Assembly: GCA_024689285.1 (NCBI GenBank)
Contig: JAILDR010000056.1
Span: 1 to 29,634, forward strand
Direction of reading: 5' to 3'
Origin: Bacteroidales bacterium
GTDB taxonomy: Bacteria; Bacteroidota; Bacteroidia; Bacteroidales; F082
DNA length: 29,634 nt
How positions within the stretch are numbered: position 1 is the stretch's first letter; each line of letters begins with the position of its first letter. A program made the translations under genes and the position numbers. Under the pieces are notes generated by a model. The model ran no database searches and was not told the DNA's origin. It was given only the letters and a program-made list of their open reading frames with translations. Positions 1 through 7,426 of this stretch are shown here, piece after piece.

Positions 1-378
1 CTGACCAGCGACGAAGTGACCAAGTGCATCGTTGACCTCGCCACCTCCATCGGCAAGCAGCCCGTCGAGGTGAAGGAAGCCCCCGGCTTCGTCGTCAACC
101 GCATCCTCATCCCGATGATCAACGAGGCTGTCGGCATCCTCGCCGACGGCATCGCCAGCGCAGAGGACATCGACAAGTGCATGATGCTGGGTGCCAACCA
201 CCCGATGGGTCCCTTGGCTTTGGCCGACCTTATCGGAAACGATGTCAACCTTGCCATCATGGAAGTGTTGTACAAAGAGTTCGGCGATCCTAAGTACCGT
301 CCTCATCCCTTGCTCCGCAAGATGGTGAGAGCTGGCTTGCTCGGTCGCAAAACTGGAGAAGGATTCTATAAGTATTAA
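1..378 (+). CDS. hbd: 3-hydroxybutyryl-CoA dehydrogenase, C-terminal part (5' end outside window)
   Basis: The open frame runs in from base 1 and ends at TAA 376-378, so only the last 125 residues are present. They match the 3-hydroxyacyl-CoA dehydrogenase C-terminal domain: a [16 protein letters not shown] segment, then [15 protein letters not shown] and the closing [11 protein letters not shown] motif typical of the short, single-function enzymes (about 280-290 residues in full). The family interconverts acetoacetyl-CoA and 3-hydroxybutyryl-CoA with NAD(P)H in the cytoplasm. The N-terminal Rossmann domain with the cofactor site lies upstream and cannot be inspected. Its position ahead of an acyl-CoA dehydrogenase and both Etf subunits supports a role in the C4 (crotonyl/butyryl-CoA) pathway. 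A GTG at position 16 is internal, not the start. Confidence 0.93.
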   Translation: MTSDEVTKCIVDLATSIGKQPVEVKEAPGFVVNRILIPMINEAVGILADGIASAEDIDKCMMLGANHPMGPLALADLIGNDVNLAIMEVLYKEFGDPKYRPHPLLRKMVRAGLLGRKTGEGFYKY

Positions 379-382
379 TGCT

Positions 383-450
383 GAATTCGGAATTCGGAGT
401 TCGGAATATAGGCTACCGCAGGCTTATTCCGCATTCAGCATTCCGCATTC
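383..450. repeat. Inverted repeat built of 7-bp iterons between hbd and the acyl-CoA dehydrogenase
   Basis: The left arm (383-408) holds three tandem 7-bp units of AATTCGG type, the third being AGTTCGG. The right arm (425-450) holds three units of TTCCGCA type, the middle one TTCAGCA. The arms are reverse complements over 26 bp with five differences, one of which would be a G-U pair, around a 16-nt loop (409-424). In RNA this would make a long imperfect hairpin inside the operon mRNA, with no T-run after it. The function is unknown; mRNA processing or stability, or a dispersed intergenic element, are both possible. Confidence 0.8.
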
Positions 451-468
451 TTAATTCAAAAGACAAAA

Positions 469-1611
469 ATGGATTTTAGCTATTCAAAGACAGAACAGTT
501 GTTCTTGCAGATGATTAGATCGTTTGCGGAGAACGAAGTAAAGCCTTTGGCCGCCGAAGTCGATGATCAGGAACGTTTCCCGATGGAGACTGTCCAGAAG
601 ATGGGCAAGCTCGGTATCATGGGTATCCCGATCCCGAAGCAATACGGTGGACAAGGCGGCACCGTCCAGATGTACATCATGGCGGTCGAAGAACTCTCGA
701 GAGTGTGCGCCACCACGGGCGTCATCGTCTCAGCCCACACCTCGTTGTGCATGGCTCCCATCCTGGAGAACGGCACCGAGGAACAGAAAATGAAATACCT
801 GCCCAAGCTGGCTTCAGGTGAATGGATCGGAGCTTTCGGTTTGACCGAACCCAATGCCGGTACTGATGCTGCCATGCAGCAGACCACAGCCGTCGACGCT
901 GGCGACAAGTGGATTCTCAACGGAACCAAGATTTTCATCACCAACGCTTCTTATGCCAACGTGTTCATCGTGATGGCTATGACCGACAAGTCGAAGGGCA
1001 CCAAGGGTATCTCCGCTTTCATCGTGGAGAAAGGCATGAAGGGCTTCAGCATCGGTAAGAAGGAGCTCAAGATGGGTATCCGCGGTAGCGCTACCTGCGA
1101 GCTGATTTTCGAAAACTGCGAAGTGCCGAAGGAAAACCTCCTCGGACCTCTTGGCAAGGGCTTTACCATTGCCATGAAGACTTTGGACGGTGGCCGTATT
1201 GGTATCGCTTCACAAGCTCTTGGCATTGCACAAGGTGCTATGGATGAGACCGTGAAGTACACCAAGGAACGCAAGCAGTTCGGCAAGTCGATTGCCCAGT
1301 TCCAGAACACCCAGTTCCAGATGGCCGACCTCAAGACCAAGGTAGAGGCTGCCCGTCTGTTGGTGCGCAGCGCCGCCTGGAAGAAGGATATGGGGCTCCC
1401 GTATTCACCCGATGCAGCAATGGCTAAGCTGTTTGCCGCTGAAACCGCTATGGAAGTGACTACCAAGGCCGTTCAGTTCCATGGTGGCTATGGCTACACT
1501 CGTGAGTATCCTGTAGAGCGCATGATGCGTGACGCCAAGATTACCGAGATTTACGAAGGTACCTCGGAAGTCCAGCGCATGGTCATCGCCGGTCAATTGT
1601 TCAAGAAATAA
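469..1611 (+). CDS. bcd: Acyl-CoA dehydrogenase, butyryl-CoA dehydrogenase type
   Basis: This 380-residue protein has the full length and layout of short-chain acyl-CoA dehydrogenases: an N-terminal helical domain, a middle beta domain with FGLTEPNAGTDA and FITNA (FAD and substrate contacts, about residues 123-160), and a C-terminal helical domain. The catalytic base is Glu363 in IYEGTSEVQRM, the position used by short-chain enzymes such as butyryl-CoA dehydrogenase. The RKQFGKSIAQFQ and FHGGYGYTREYP motifs are intact. It should reduce crotonyl-CoA to butyryl-CoA, or run in reverse, with electrons passed through EtfAB. It begins at the ATG after an A-rich, SD-free leader. The etfB and etfA genes follow immediately, which supports an Etf-linked enzyme. 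Exact chain length cannot be read from sequence. Confidence 0.9.
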   Translation: MDFSYSKTEQLFLQMIRSFAENEVKPLAAEVDDQERFPMETVQKMGKLGIMGIPIPKQYGGQGGTVQMYIMAVEELSRVCATTGVIVSAHTSLCMAPILENGTEEQKMKYLPKLASGEWIGAFGLTEPNAGTDAAMQQTTAVDAGDKWILNGTKIFITNASYANVFIVMAMTDKSKGTKGISAFIVEKGMKGFSIGKKELKMGIRGSATCELIFENCEVPKENLLGPLGKGFTIAMKTLDGGRIGIASQALGIAQGAMDETVKYTKERKQFGKSIAQFQNTQFQMADLKTKVEAARLLVRSAAWKKDMGLPYSPDAAMAKLFAAETAMEVTTKAVQFHGGYGYTREYPVERMMRDAKITEIYEGTSEVQRMVIAGQLFKK

Positions 1612-1612
1612 T

Positions 1613-1619
1613 AGGAGGG
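1613..1619 (+). promoter_or_regulatory. Strong Shine-Dalgarno for etfB
   Basis: AGGAGGG lies 7 nt before the etfB ATG and one base after the stop of the upstream gene. It is notable because the other genes here lack a recognisable SD, as is usual in Bacteroidota. Confidence 0.7.
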
Positions 1620-1626
1620 AAGCAGT

Positions 1627-2409
1627 ATGAATATTATCGTTTGTATCAAACAAGTTCCGGATACCACAGAAATCAAGATCGATCCGGTAAAGGGCACCTT
1701 GATCCGCGATGGCGTGCCGAGCATCATGAACCCTGACGACAAGGGCGGTCTCGAACTGGCCCTTCGCCTCAAAGACCAGTTTGGCGCCAACGTTACCGTC
1801 GTTTCGATGGGTCCCCCGCAAGCCGATGTTATCATGCGCGAAGCCTTCGCCATGGGCGCCGACCGTGCCATCCTGCTCTCCGACCGTAAGTTCGCAGGCT
1901 CTGACACTTTGGCTACCTCTTATGCCATAGCCGGTCTCTGCCGCACTTTGGACTACGACCTCATCATCGCCGGCCGTCAGGCTATCGATGGTGACACCGC
2001 TCAGGTGGGTCCTGAGATGGCTGAGCACCTTGGCCTACCTCAGATTACCTACGTTTGCGATGCCAAGCTGCTGCCCAATGGCAACCTGCAAGTCCACAAA
2101 GAGAATGAGGACAGCGTCCAGGTTCTCGAAGTGGAAGGCAAATGCCTTCTGACTGTGTTGGCTTCTGCATTTGAGCCCCGTTACATGACCGTCAGCGGCA
2201 TCGTCGAGGCCTACAACCGTGAGGTTGAGGTCTGGGGTGCCGATAAGATTGACTACGATGAGACCAAGCTCGGTCTGAGTGGTTCTCCCACCAAGGTGTT
2301 CCAAAGCTTCCCGAAGGCCATGAAGGCCCCAGGAGAGGTTCACGAAGTGAGCGAGGAAGAAGCCGTTGAGCTGATTGTCAACAAATTGAAAGAAAAACAT
2401 ATCATCTAA
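1627..2409 (+). CDS. etfB: Electron transfer flavoprotein subunit beta
   Basis: A 260-residue EtfB. It opens with MNIIVCIKQVPDTTEI and carries GTLIRDGVPSIMNPDDK, GADRAILLSDR, and the nucleotide-binding segment GRQAIDGDTAQVGPEMAEHL (about residues 118-137). From memory of the family, this wording (TLIRDG, NPDDK, AIDGDTAQVGP) is that of clostridial and Acidaminococcus EtfB, which bind a second FAD and bifurcate electrons from NADH to crotonyl-CoA and ferredoxin; bifurcation here is inferred, not shown. The partner EtfA starts 11 nt downstream and the acyl-CoA dehydrogenase ends 15 nt upstream, so the three are almost certainly co-transcribed. The ATG is fixed by a canonical AGGAGG. Confidence 0.94.
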   Translation: MNIIVCIKQVPDTTEIKIDPVKGTLIRDGVPSIMNPDDKGGLELALRLKDQFGANVTVVSMGPPQADVIMREAFAMGADRAILLSDRKFAGSDTLATSYAIAGLCRTLDYDLIIAGRQAIDGDTAQVGPEMAEHLGLPQITYVCDAKLLPNGNLQVHKENEDSVQVLEVEGKCLLTVLASAFEPRYMTVSGIVEAYNREVEVWGADKIDYDETKLGLSGSPTKVFQSFPKAMKAPGEVHEVSEEEAVELIVNKLKEKHII

Positions 2410-2420
2410 AAGTTATAGCC

Positions 2421-3443
2421 ATGGAATTGAAAGATTATAAGAACGTATTTGTTTTTGCTGAACAGCGTGAAGGTAACATCCAATCCGTTGCTTTCGAACT
2501 TTTAGGAAAGGCTCGCGACCTTGCTGATGCCCTCGGCGAGAAGGTTGTAGCCATGTTGCTGGGTTACAATGTGAAAGACCAAGCACAGAAGCTGATTGAA
2601 TTCGGTGCTGACGAGGTTATTGTAGCTGACGTTCCCGAGTTGAAAGACTATTTGAGCGAGCAATACTCACAAGTGGTTGACCAAATCATCAAGGAGCGCA
2701 AGCCCAATATCGTGCTGTATGGTGCCACCACCATCGGCCGTGATATGGCTCCGCGTATTGCAGCCCGTCTGAAGACCGGTCTTACGGCTGACTGCACCAA
2801 GCTTGAAGTGGTTGCTGACGAAAAGAGCAACAACGAGCTGCAGTTCCGCATGACCCGTCCCGCTTTCGGCGGCAACCTGATGGCCACTATCATCTGCCCG
2901 AACAATCGTCCTCAGATGTCGACCGTGCGTCCTGGCGTGATGCAGAAGCGCCAACGTCAGGAAGGCCGTCAAGGCACAGTCACGGAGTTCATCCCGAAAT
3001 TTGACACCAGCAAATTCAAGGTGAAACTCGTTGAGACTATCAAGGAAGACAAGACCGTAGTCGACATCGCCGATGCCAAGATTTTGGTTTCCGGCGGTCG
3101 TGGTGTCCAAAACAAGGAAGGTTTCGACAAGCTTCAAGCCCTGGCCGATGTCATCGGCGGTGTGGTGTCATCCAGCCGTGCTATGGTCGACAACGGCGTG
3201 ATGCCTCACGACCGTCAGGTGGGTCAGACCGGTAAGACCGTCCGCCCGAACCTCTACATGGCTTGCGGTATCAGCGGTGCTATTCAGCACTTGGCCGGTA
3301 TGGAAGAGTCCGATTTCATCATTGCCATCAACAAGGACAAGTTTGCACCTATTTTCAGCGTTGCCGACCTCGGTATCGTGGGTGATTTGCACAAGATTGT
3401 CCCGATGCTGACGGAGAGACTTAAAAAGGAAGTGGAGAAGTAA
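2421..3443 (+). CDS. etfA: Electron transfer flavoprotein subunit alpha
   Basis: A 340-residue EtfA with an N-terminal Etf alpha/beta fold (MELKDYKNVFVFAEQREG, then YGATTIGRDMAPRIAARLKTG) and a C-terminal FAD-binding domain over roughly residues 205-330. That domain includes SGGRGVQNKEGF, SSSRAMVDNG, RQVGQTGKTVRPNLYMACG, SGAIQHLAGM and INKDKFAPIFSVADLGIVGD, all standard FAD contacts. It forms the heterodimer with EtfB and carries electrons to or from the acyl-CoA dehydrogenase encoded just upstream. There is no ferredoxin-like N-terminal extension, so this is the plain form. A strong hairpin terminator begins 22 nt after the stop, making this the last gene of the operon. Confidence 0.95.
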   Translation: MELKDYKNVFVFAEQREGNIQSVAFELLGKARDLADALGEKVVAMLLGYNVKDQAQKLIEFGADEVIVADVPELKDYLSEQYSQVVDQIIKERKPNIVLYGATTIGRDMAPRIAARLKTGLTADCTKLEVVADEKSNNELQFRMTRPAFGGNLMATIICPNNRPQMSTVRPGVMQKRQRQEGRQGTVTEFIPKFDTSKFKVKLVETIKEDKTVVDIADAKILVSGGRGVQNKEGFDKLQALADVIGGVVSSSRAMVDNGVMPHDRQVGQTGKTVRPNLYMACGISGAIQHLAGMEESDFIIAINKDKFAPIFSVADLGIVGDLHKIVPMLTERLKKEVEK

Positions 3444-3465
3444 TTCCACTTGTGTTTTTCATGGT

Positions 3466-3504
3466 GTAGAGACGGTGTGATTGCGCCGTCTCTACTTCTT
3501 TTTT
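3466..3504 (+). terminator. Rho-independent terminator of the hbd-bcd-etfBA operon
   Basis: GTAGAGACGG (3466-3475) pairs perfectly with CCGTCTCTAC (3486-3495); further inner pairing can shrink the 10-nt loop. TTCTTTTTT follows directly. Confidence 0.92.
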
Positions 3505-3574
3505 GTAAAGGAACTGTTGGTCATCATGGTTGCCGATACGGGAGTAACAAAAGCCATTTGTTTTGCGTCCTTGA

Positions 3575-3657
3575 GAGAAACGGCTTTTCTCCAGTCGAGA
3601 AACGGCTTTTCTCTGGCAGAGAAACGGCCTTTCTCTGGCAGAGAAACGGCTTATTTC
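3575..3657. repeat. 22-bp tandem palindromic repeat, about 3.8 copies, upstream of ddh
   Basis: Units start at 3575, 3597, 3619 and 3641. Each is GAGAAA, CGGCT or CGGCC, TTTCTC, then a 5-nt spacer (CAGTC in the first junction, TGGCA in the next two). Within a unit GAGAAA and TTTCTC can pair around a 5-nt loop. Across the second and third junctions TTTCTCTG-G-CAGAGAAA is a perfect 8-bp-arm palindrome (3608-3624 and 3630-3646). The last unit decays to TTATTTCG. The array lies about 35-115 bp upstream of the ddh -7 element. It could be a multi-site operator or a replication-slippage product. The open frames running through it are repeat-derived and not credible genes. Confidence 0.85.
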
Positions 3658-3690
3658 GTATGCACTTCCCTCCGGTATGTGTTTTTTTCC

Positions 3691-3698
3691 TACTTTTG
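3691..3698 (+). promoter_or_regulatory. Putative -7 promoter element for ddh
   Basis: TACTTTTG fits the Bacteroidota TAnnTTTG consensus and lies 19 nt before the ddh ATG. No convincing TTTG -33 box was seen at the expected spacing. Confidence 0.6.
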
Positions 3699-3717
3699 CC
3701 CTTTAATTCTGAAAAAC

Positions 3718-4617
3718 ATGAAAACAATTAGAGCCGCCGTAGTGGGTTACGGCAATGTGGGCCGTTTCGCGCTGGAAGCCCTTGAAGCCGCCCCCGATTT
3801 TGAAATAGCAGGCATCGTGCGCCGCAATGGAGCTGAAAACAAACCATTGGAACTGTCGCAATACGAGGTAGTGAAAGATATTAAGGAACTGGAAGACGTG
3901 GACGTGGCCATCTTGGCCTGCCCTACGCGCAGCTGTCCCGAATATGCCCGGCAGATTCTGCCTTTGGGTATCAATACGGTGGATTCCTTCGACATCCATA
4001 CCTCCATCGTGGACTATCGTCGCGAACTCATGCCTATCAATAAGGAAACCAAGACTGTCAGCGTGATTGCCGCAGGCTGGGATCCAGGTTCGGATTCCAT
4101 CGTCCGTACCTTGATGCAGAGCCTTGCCCCTAAGGGATTGTCTTATACCAATTTCGGCCCGGGTATGTCGATGGGCCACAGCGTCTGTGTGCGCAGCAAG
4201 CAAGGTGTGAAGGAAGCTCTTTCTGTCACCATTCCTTTGGGCGAAGGCATTCATCGCCGCATGGTTTATGTGGAACTTGAAAAAGGTGCCACTCTCGAAC
4301 AAGTGGCCAAGGACATCAAGGCTGACCCGTATTTTGCCAACGATGAGACCCACGTGTTTGCCGTCGACAGCGTTGATGCCGTACGTGATATGGGGCATGG
4401 TGTCAATCTGGTGCGCAAGGGTGTCTCGGGCAAAACCGCCAACCAGCGATTGGAGTTCAACATGAGTATCAACAATCCCGCTTTGACGGGACAGGTGCTG
4501 GTAAACGTGGCCCGCGCCACGATGCGTTTGCAACCGGGATGCTACACGATGGTAGAGATACCGGTTATAGATATGCTGCCCGGAGAACGTGAGGAACTGA
4601 TTTCACATTTAGTATAA
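3718..4617 (+). CDS. ddh: meso-Diaminopimelate D-dehydrogenase
   Basis: A 299-residue NADP-dependent enzyme of the usual family length. It has the Rossmann motif VVGYGNVGRFALEAL (G10, G12, G15), then TVDSFDIH, GWDPGSDSI (residues 120-128) and NFGPGMSMGHS (145-155), all resembling Corynebacterium Ddh. The enzyme reductively aminates tetrahydrodipicolinate straight to meso-diaminopimelate, for lysine and peptidoglycan. The frame is open upstream to about 3481, but that part translates the tandem repeat; the ATG at 3718 sits just after a -7 element and begins the conserved sequence, so it was chosen. Its stop shares one base with the next gene's start, so the two are probably translated from one mRNA. 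Confidence 0.93.
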   Translation: MKTIRAAVVGYGNVGRFALEALEAAPDFEIAGIVRRNGAENKPLELSQYEVVKDIKELEDVDVAILACPTRSCPEYARQILPLGINTVDSFDIHTSIVDYRRELMPINKETKTVSVIAAGWDPGSDSIVRTLMQSLAPKGLSYTNFGPGMSMGHSVCVRSKQGVKEALSVTIPLGEGIHRRMVYVELEKGATLEQVAKDIKADPYFANDETHVFAVDSVDAVRDMGHGVNLVRKGVSGKTANQRLEFNMSINNPALTGQVLVNVARATMRLQPGCYTMVEIPVIDMLPGEREELISHLV

Positions 4618-6938
4618 TGATGGTTGTCAAACTTTTGCGTTGTTTTGCGTTCTTTCATGGATTGAAACAATCCGTCGTGTTGCTATTTTCTTTCTTAGTC
4701 TTGCTCTCTTCCTGTGCAAGAAAGCAAGACAAAGTCGAGGTGTTGCTCTCCCAGATGACCCTCGAGGAGAAATGCGGTCAGTTGAGTTGTCCCATAGGCT
4801 TCAACTTCTATGGTAAGGAGGGCGATTCCATATGGCTTTCAGACGACTTCATCGGCAGGATAGACACAATGCCTTTAGGCTCCTGTTGGGCTGTGCTTCG
4901 TGCTGACCCGTGGTCGAGGAAAACTGTTGAGACGGGGCTGCATCCACGAGAGTCGGCCAAGCTGCTGAATATGATGCAACGATATGCTGTTGAGAACACA
5001 CGCCTTGGTATTCCTCTGTTGTTTTGTGAGGAAACCCCTCATGGCCACATGGCTGTTGGCACTACCGTTTTCCCGACAGGCATCGGTCAGGCCAGCACTT
5101 GGAACCCCGAATTGCTGGAGCTGATGGGCGAGGTGATGGGACGCGAAGTGCGCCTCCAGGGGGCGCAGATAGGTTATGGCCCCGTATTGGACATCGCCCG
5201 CGACCCAAGATGGTCTCGTGTGGAAGAAACGATGGGGGAGGATCCTTATCTCTCCGGTTCGTTGGGTGCCGCCATCGTGAAAGGAATGCAGAAATACGTC
5301 TGCGCAACCTTGAAGCATCTGGCCGCCTACGGCATTCCGCAAGGTGGACATAATGCCGCCACAGCGGAGGTGGGCCAAAACCGCCTGATGACGGATTACC
5401 TCCCTTCGTTTGAAAAAGCCATTTGCGAAAGTGGTGCCAAAACCGTTATGACATCCTACAATACCATCGATGGTGTGCCTTGTTCGGCAAACCGATGGCT
5501 GCTTCAAGAGGTATTGCGCAACTCGTGGAATTTCAATGGTGTGGTCTTCTCTGACCTCAACGCCGTTAATGCTATTTTTGCCACCCAACATGTGGCTGCC
5601 GACCCGGCTGAAGCTGCGGCTTTGGCCCTGAAAGCAGGTGTCGACATCGACTTGGGGGGATACAATTACGGTGGGTTCCTGAAAGAAGCCCTGCGGCGCG
5701 GACTGGTTACAGAAGTCGACCTCGACCGAGCTGTGCGCCACGTGCTGCAGCTGAAACACGACCTCGGATTGTTTGATAATCCCTACGTGGAAGAGGCTGT
5801 GGCGGAAGCCGAAGTAGGTACGGCAGAAAACGCCCAACTTGCCAAGCAAGTGGCTTTGGAATCGGCAGTCTTGCTGAAAAATGACGGTATCTTGCCTTTT
5901 GACAAACATATTAATAAGGTGGCGGTCGTGGGGCCGAATGCCAACAATATGTACAACCAGCTGGGCGACTATACAGCCCCGCAAGCCCCTGACCGCCTCG
6001 TGACGATGTTGGAAGGCATCCGCGGTAAGGGCAGGGCAGAGGCGACTTATGCCAGAGGATGTGCCATCCGCGATGAGAATGATGCTGACTTGGATGAAGC
6101 CGTAAGAACGGCATTAAAAGCTGATGTGGTTGTGCTTGTTGTAGGTGGTTCTTCCGCCCGCGACTTCAAGACAAGTTATGAGGATACGGGTGCCGCCATT
6201 GTGGACGAACATATTTCCGATATGGATTGTGGCGAAGGCTACGACCGTTCCACTTTGAAACTGCTGGGCAAACAAGAAGAATTGATGCGGCGCATCTATG
6301 ATGCAGGCAAGCCTGTGGTGACGGTCTATATACAAGGCCGTCCTATGGACATGAATCTTGCCAACGAGAAGTCAAATGCCTTGTTGACACTCTGGTATCC
6401 TGGTATGGAAGGCGGTTCGGCCTTGGCCGATATCCTTTGGGGCGACTACAATCCTGCCGGGCGGTTGCCCATCTCTATTCCGCGTTCGGTCGGTCAGATT
6501 CCCGTCTATTTCTCCCAGCCGGCTACGGGCGACTATGTGGAGGAGAGTTCCAAGCCTCTGTATCCTTTCGGCTATGGTTTGAGTTATACTCAGTTTGAAT
6601 ACAGCAATTTACAGGTCGTAAAAGAAAATAAGTCCGACACACTTTACAAAGTCATTTGCAACGTGAAGAACATCGGTTCGTCAGATGGTGATGAAGTGGT
6701 CCAACTTTATGTTCGCGACGAGGCGGCTTCTGTTGCACCCGCCTCCAAGCTGCTGAAAGGTTTCCAACGCATCCATATTAATAAAGGTGAGACCCGACAA
6801 GTAACATTTTTCCTTACCGATCGTGATTTGTCAGTCTATTCCGCAGAAAAGGGCTGGCACGTTGAGCCGGGCGAGTTTACGGTTATGGTGGGTGGAAGTT
6901 CGGAGGGGGTTGCCCTTAAGACAACAATTAGTATTTGA
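4617..6938 (+). CDS. Glycoside hydrolase family 3 lipoprotein, beta-glucosidase/xylosidase-like
   Basis: A 773-residue protein. A signal peptide ends in the lipobox LLSSC (Cys33), predicting a lipid-anchored envelope protein. The GH3 N-terminal barrel spans about residues 38-390, with KHLAAYG (K233, H234) and the expected nucleophile Asp313 in GVVFSDLNAV. A GH3 C-terminal domain follows (about 415-650), with LWYPGMEGG and YPFGYGLSYTQF, then a fibronectin III-like domain to the end. This is the architecture of BglX-type exo-glycosidases, not of NagZ, which lacks the C-terminal domains. The substrate is probably a beta-linked gluco- or xylo-oligosaccharide but is not determinable here. No SusC/SusD genes lie beside it. 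The ATG at 4617 overlaps the ddh stop; a second ATG is at 4620. Confidence 0.9.
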   Translation: MMVVKLLRCFAFFHGLKQSVVLLFSFLVLLSSCARKQDKVEVLLSQMTLEEKCGQLSCPIGFNFYGKEGDSIWLSDDFIGRIDTMPLGSCWAVLRADPWSRKTVETGLHPRESAKLLNMMQRYAVENTRLGIPLLFCEETPHGHMAVGTTVFPTGIGQASTWNPELLELMGEVMGREVRLQGAQIGYGPVLDIARDPRWSRVEETMGEDPYLSGSLGAAIVKGMQKYVCATLKHLAAYGIPQGGHNAATAEVGQNRLMTDYLPSFEKAICESGAKTVMTSYNTIDGVPCSANRWLLQEVLRNSWNFNGVVFSDLNAVNAIFATQHVAADPAEAAALALKAGVDIDLGGYNYGGFLKEALRRGLVTEVDLDRAVRHVLQLKHDLGLFDNPYVEEAVAEAEVGTAENAQLAKQVALESAVLLKNDGILPFDKHINKVAVVGPNANNMYNQLGDYTAPQAPDRLVTMLEGIRGKGRAEATYARGCAIRDENDADLDEAVRTALKADVVVLVVGGSSARDFKTSYEDTGAAIVDEHISDMDCGEGYDRSTLKLLGKQEELMRRIYDAGKPVVTVYIQGRPMDMNLANEKSNALLTLWYPGMEGGSALADILWGDYNPAGRLPISIPRSVGQIPVYFSQPATGDYVEESSKPLYPFGYGLSYTQFEYSNLQVVKENKSDTLYKVICNVKNIGSSDGDEVVQLYVRDEAASVAPASKLLKGFQRIHINKGETRQVTFFLTDRDLSVYSAEKGWHVEPGEFTVMVGGSSEGVALKTTISI

Positions 6939-6951
6939 ACAGATAAAAAAA

Positions 6952-6979
6952 AAGCCCCGAAAACTCGGAGCTTCTTTTT
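6952..6979. terminator. Bidirectional terminator between the GH3 gene and rplS
   Basis: AAGCCCCGA (6952-6960) pairs with TCGGAGCTT (6965-6973), one mismatch, around an AAAC loop. A-rich sequence precedes it and CTTTTT follows, so it can serve both convergent transcripts. Confidence 0.85.
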
Positions 6980-6995
6980 CGTTTGACGAAGGGAA

Positions 6996-7349
6996 TCATT
7001 TCTTGAGTTCCTTGATTTTGGCTTTCTTGCCACGCAGACCGCGCAGGTAGTAGATGCGCGACTTGCGGACAGCACCGCGCTTGTTGACCTCGATGTTCTC
7101 AATCATGGGAGAAGCGATCGGGAAGCAACGTTCCACACCAATGTTGTTGGAAATCTTACGGATGGTGAAAGTACCCGTTTTGCCTTGGCCGCTACGCTTG
7201 ATAACAATGCCCTGAAACTTCTGCAAACGTTCTTTTTGTCCTTCGACAATCTTGTAGGTGACCGTAATCGTGTCACCCGCCTTGAAGGAATCAAAGTCTT
7301 TTACAACGATTTGTTCCTCAACGAATTGAATTAATGCGTTTTTACTCAT
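6996..7349 (-). CDS. rplS: 50S ribosomal protein L19
   Basis: A 117-residue protein starting MSKNALIQFVEEQ, with the L19 core FKAGDTITVTYKIVEGQKER, FQGIVIKRSGQG, TFTIRKISNNIGVERCFP and the basic tail YYLRGLRGKKAKIKELKK. L19 sits at the 30S-50S interface of the ribosome. The frame is open 17 codons further upstream (to 7400), but that extension crosses a -7 promoter element and does not match L19, so the ATG at 7347-7349 was taken. It follows trmD in the same direction with a 77-bp gap, echoing the trmD-rplS order found in many bacteria. A promoter-like TATTTTTG in the gap suggests it can also be transcribed alone. Confidence 0.97.
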   Translation of the reverse strand: MSKNALIQFVEEQIVVKDFDSFKAGDTITVTYKIVEGQKERLQKFQGIVIKRSGQGKTGTFTIRKISNNIGVERCFPIASPMIENIEVNKRGAVRKSRIYYLRGLRGKKAKIKELKK

Positions 7350-7389
7350 TGTATATGTATTTTGTATATTTTTCTCCAAAAAGTGGGTG

Positions 7390-7397
7390 CAAAAATA
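7390..7397 (-). promoter_or_regulatory. Putative -7 promoter element for rplS
   Basis: On the minus strand this reads TATTTTTG (TAnnTTTG), 40 nt before the rplS ATG. Confidence 0.5.
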
Positions 7398-7426
7398 CAA
7401 AATATTTCAATACGTGATGCAGATAA

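Noticed and set aside
3450..3731. Open frames across the tandem repeat, including an N-terminal extension of ddh to 3481
   Set aside because: Their translation is repeat-derived (ETAFL/EKRLF-like blocks), they cross a terminator and a promoter, and they have no family match; ddh homology begins at 3718.
4875..5984. 369-codon minus-strand open frame inside the GH3 gene
   Set aside because: It is antisense to a well-conserved gene, has no recognisable domain, and reflects codon composition of the GH3 frame.
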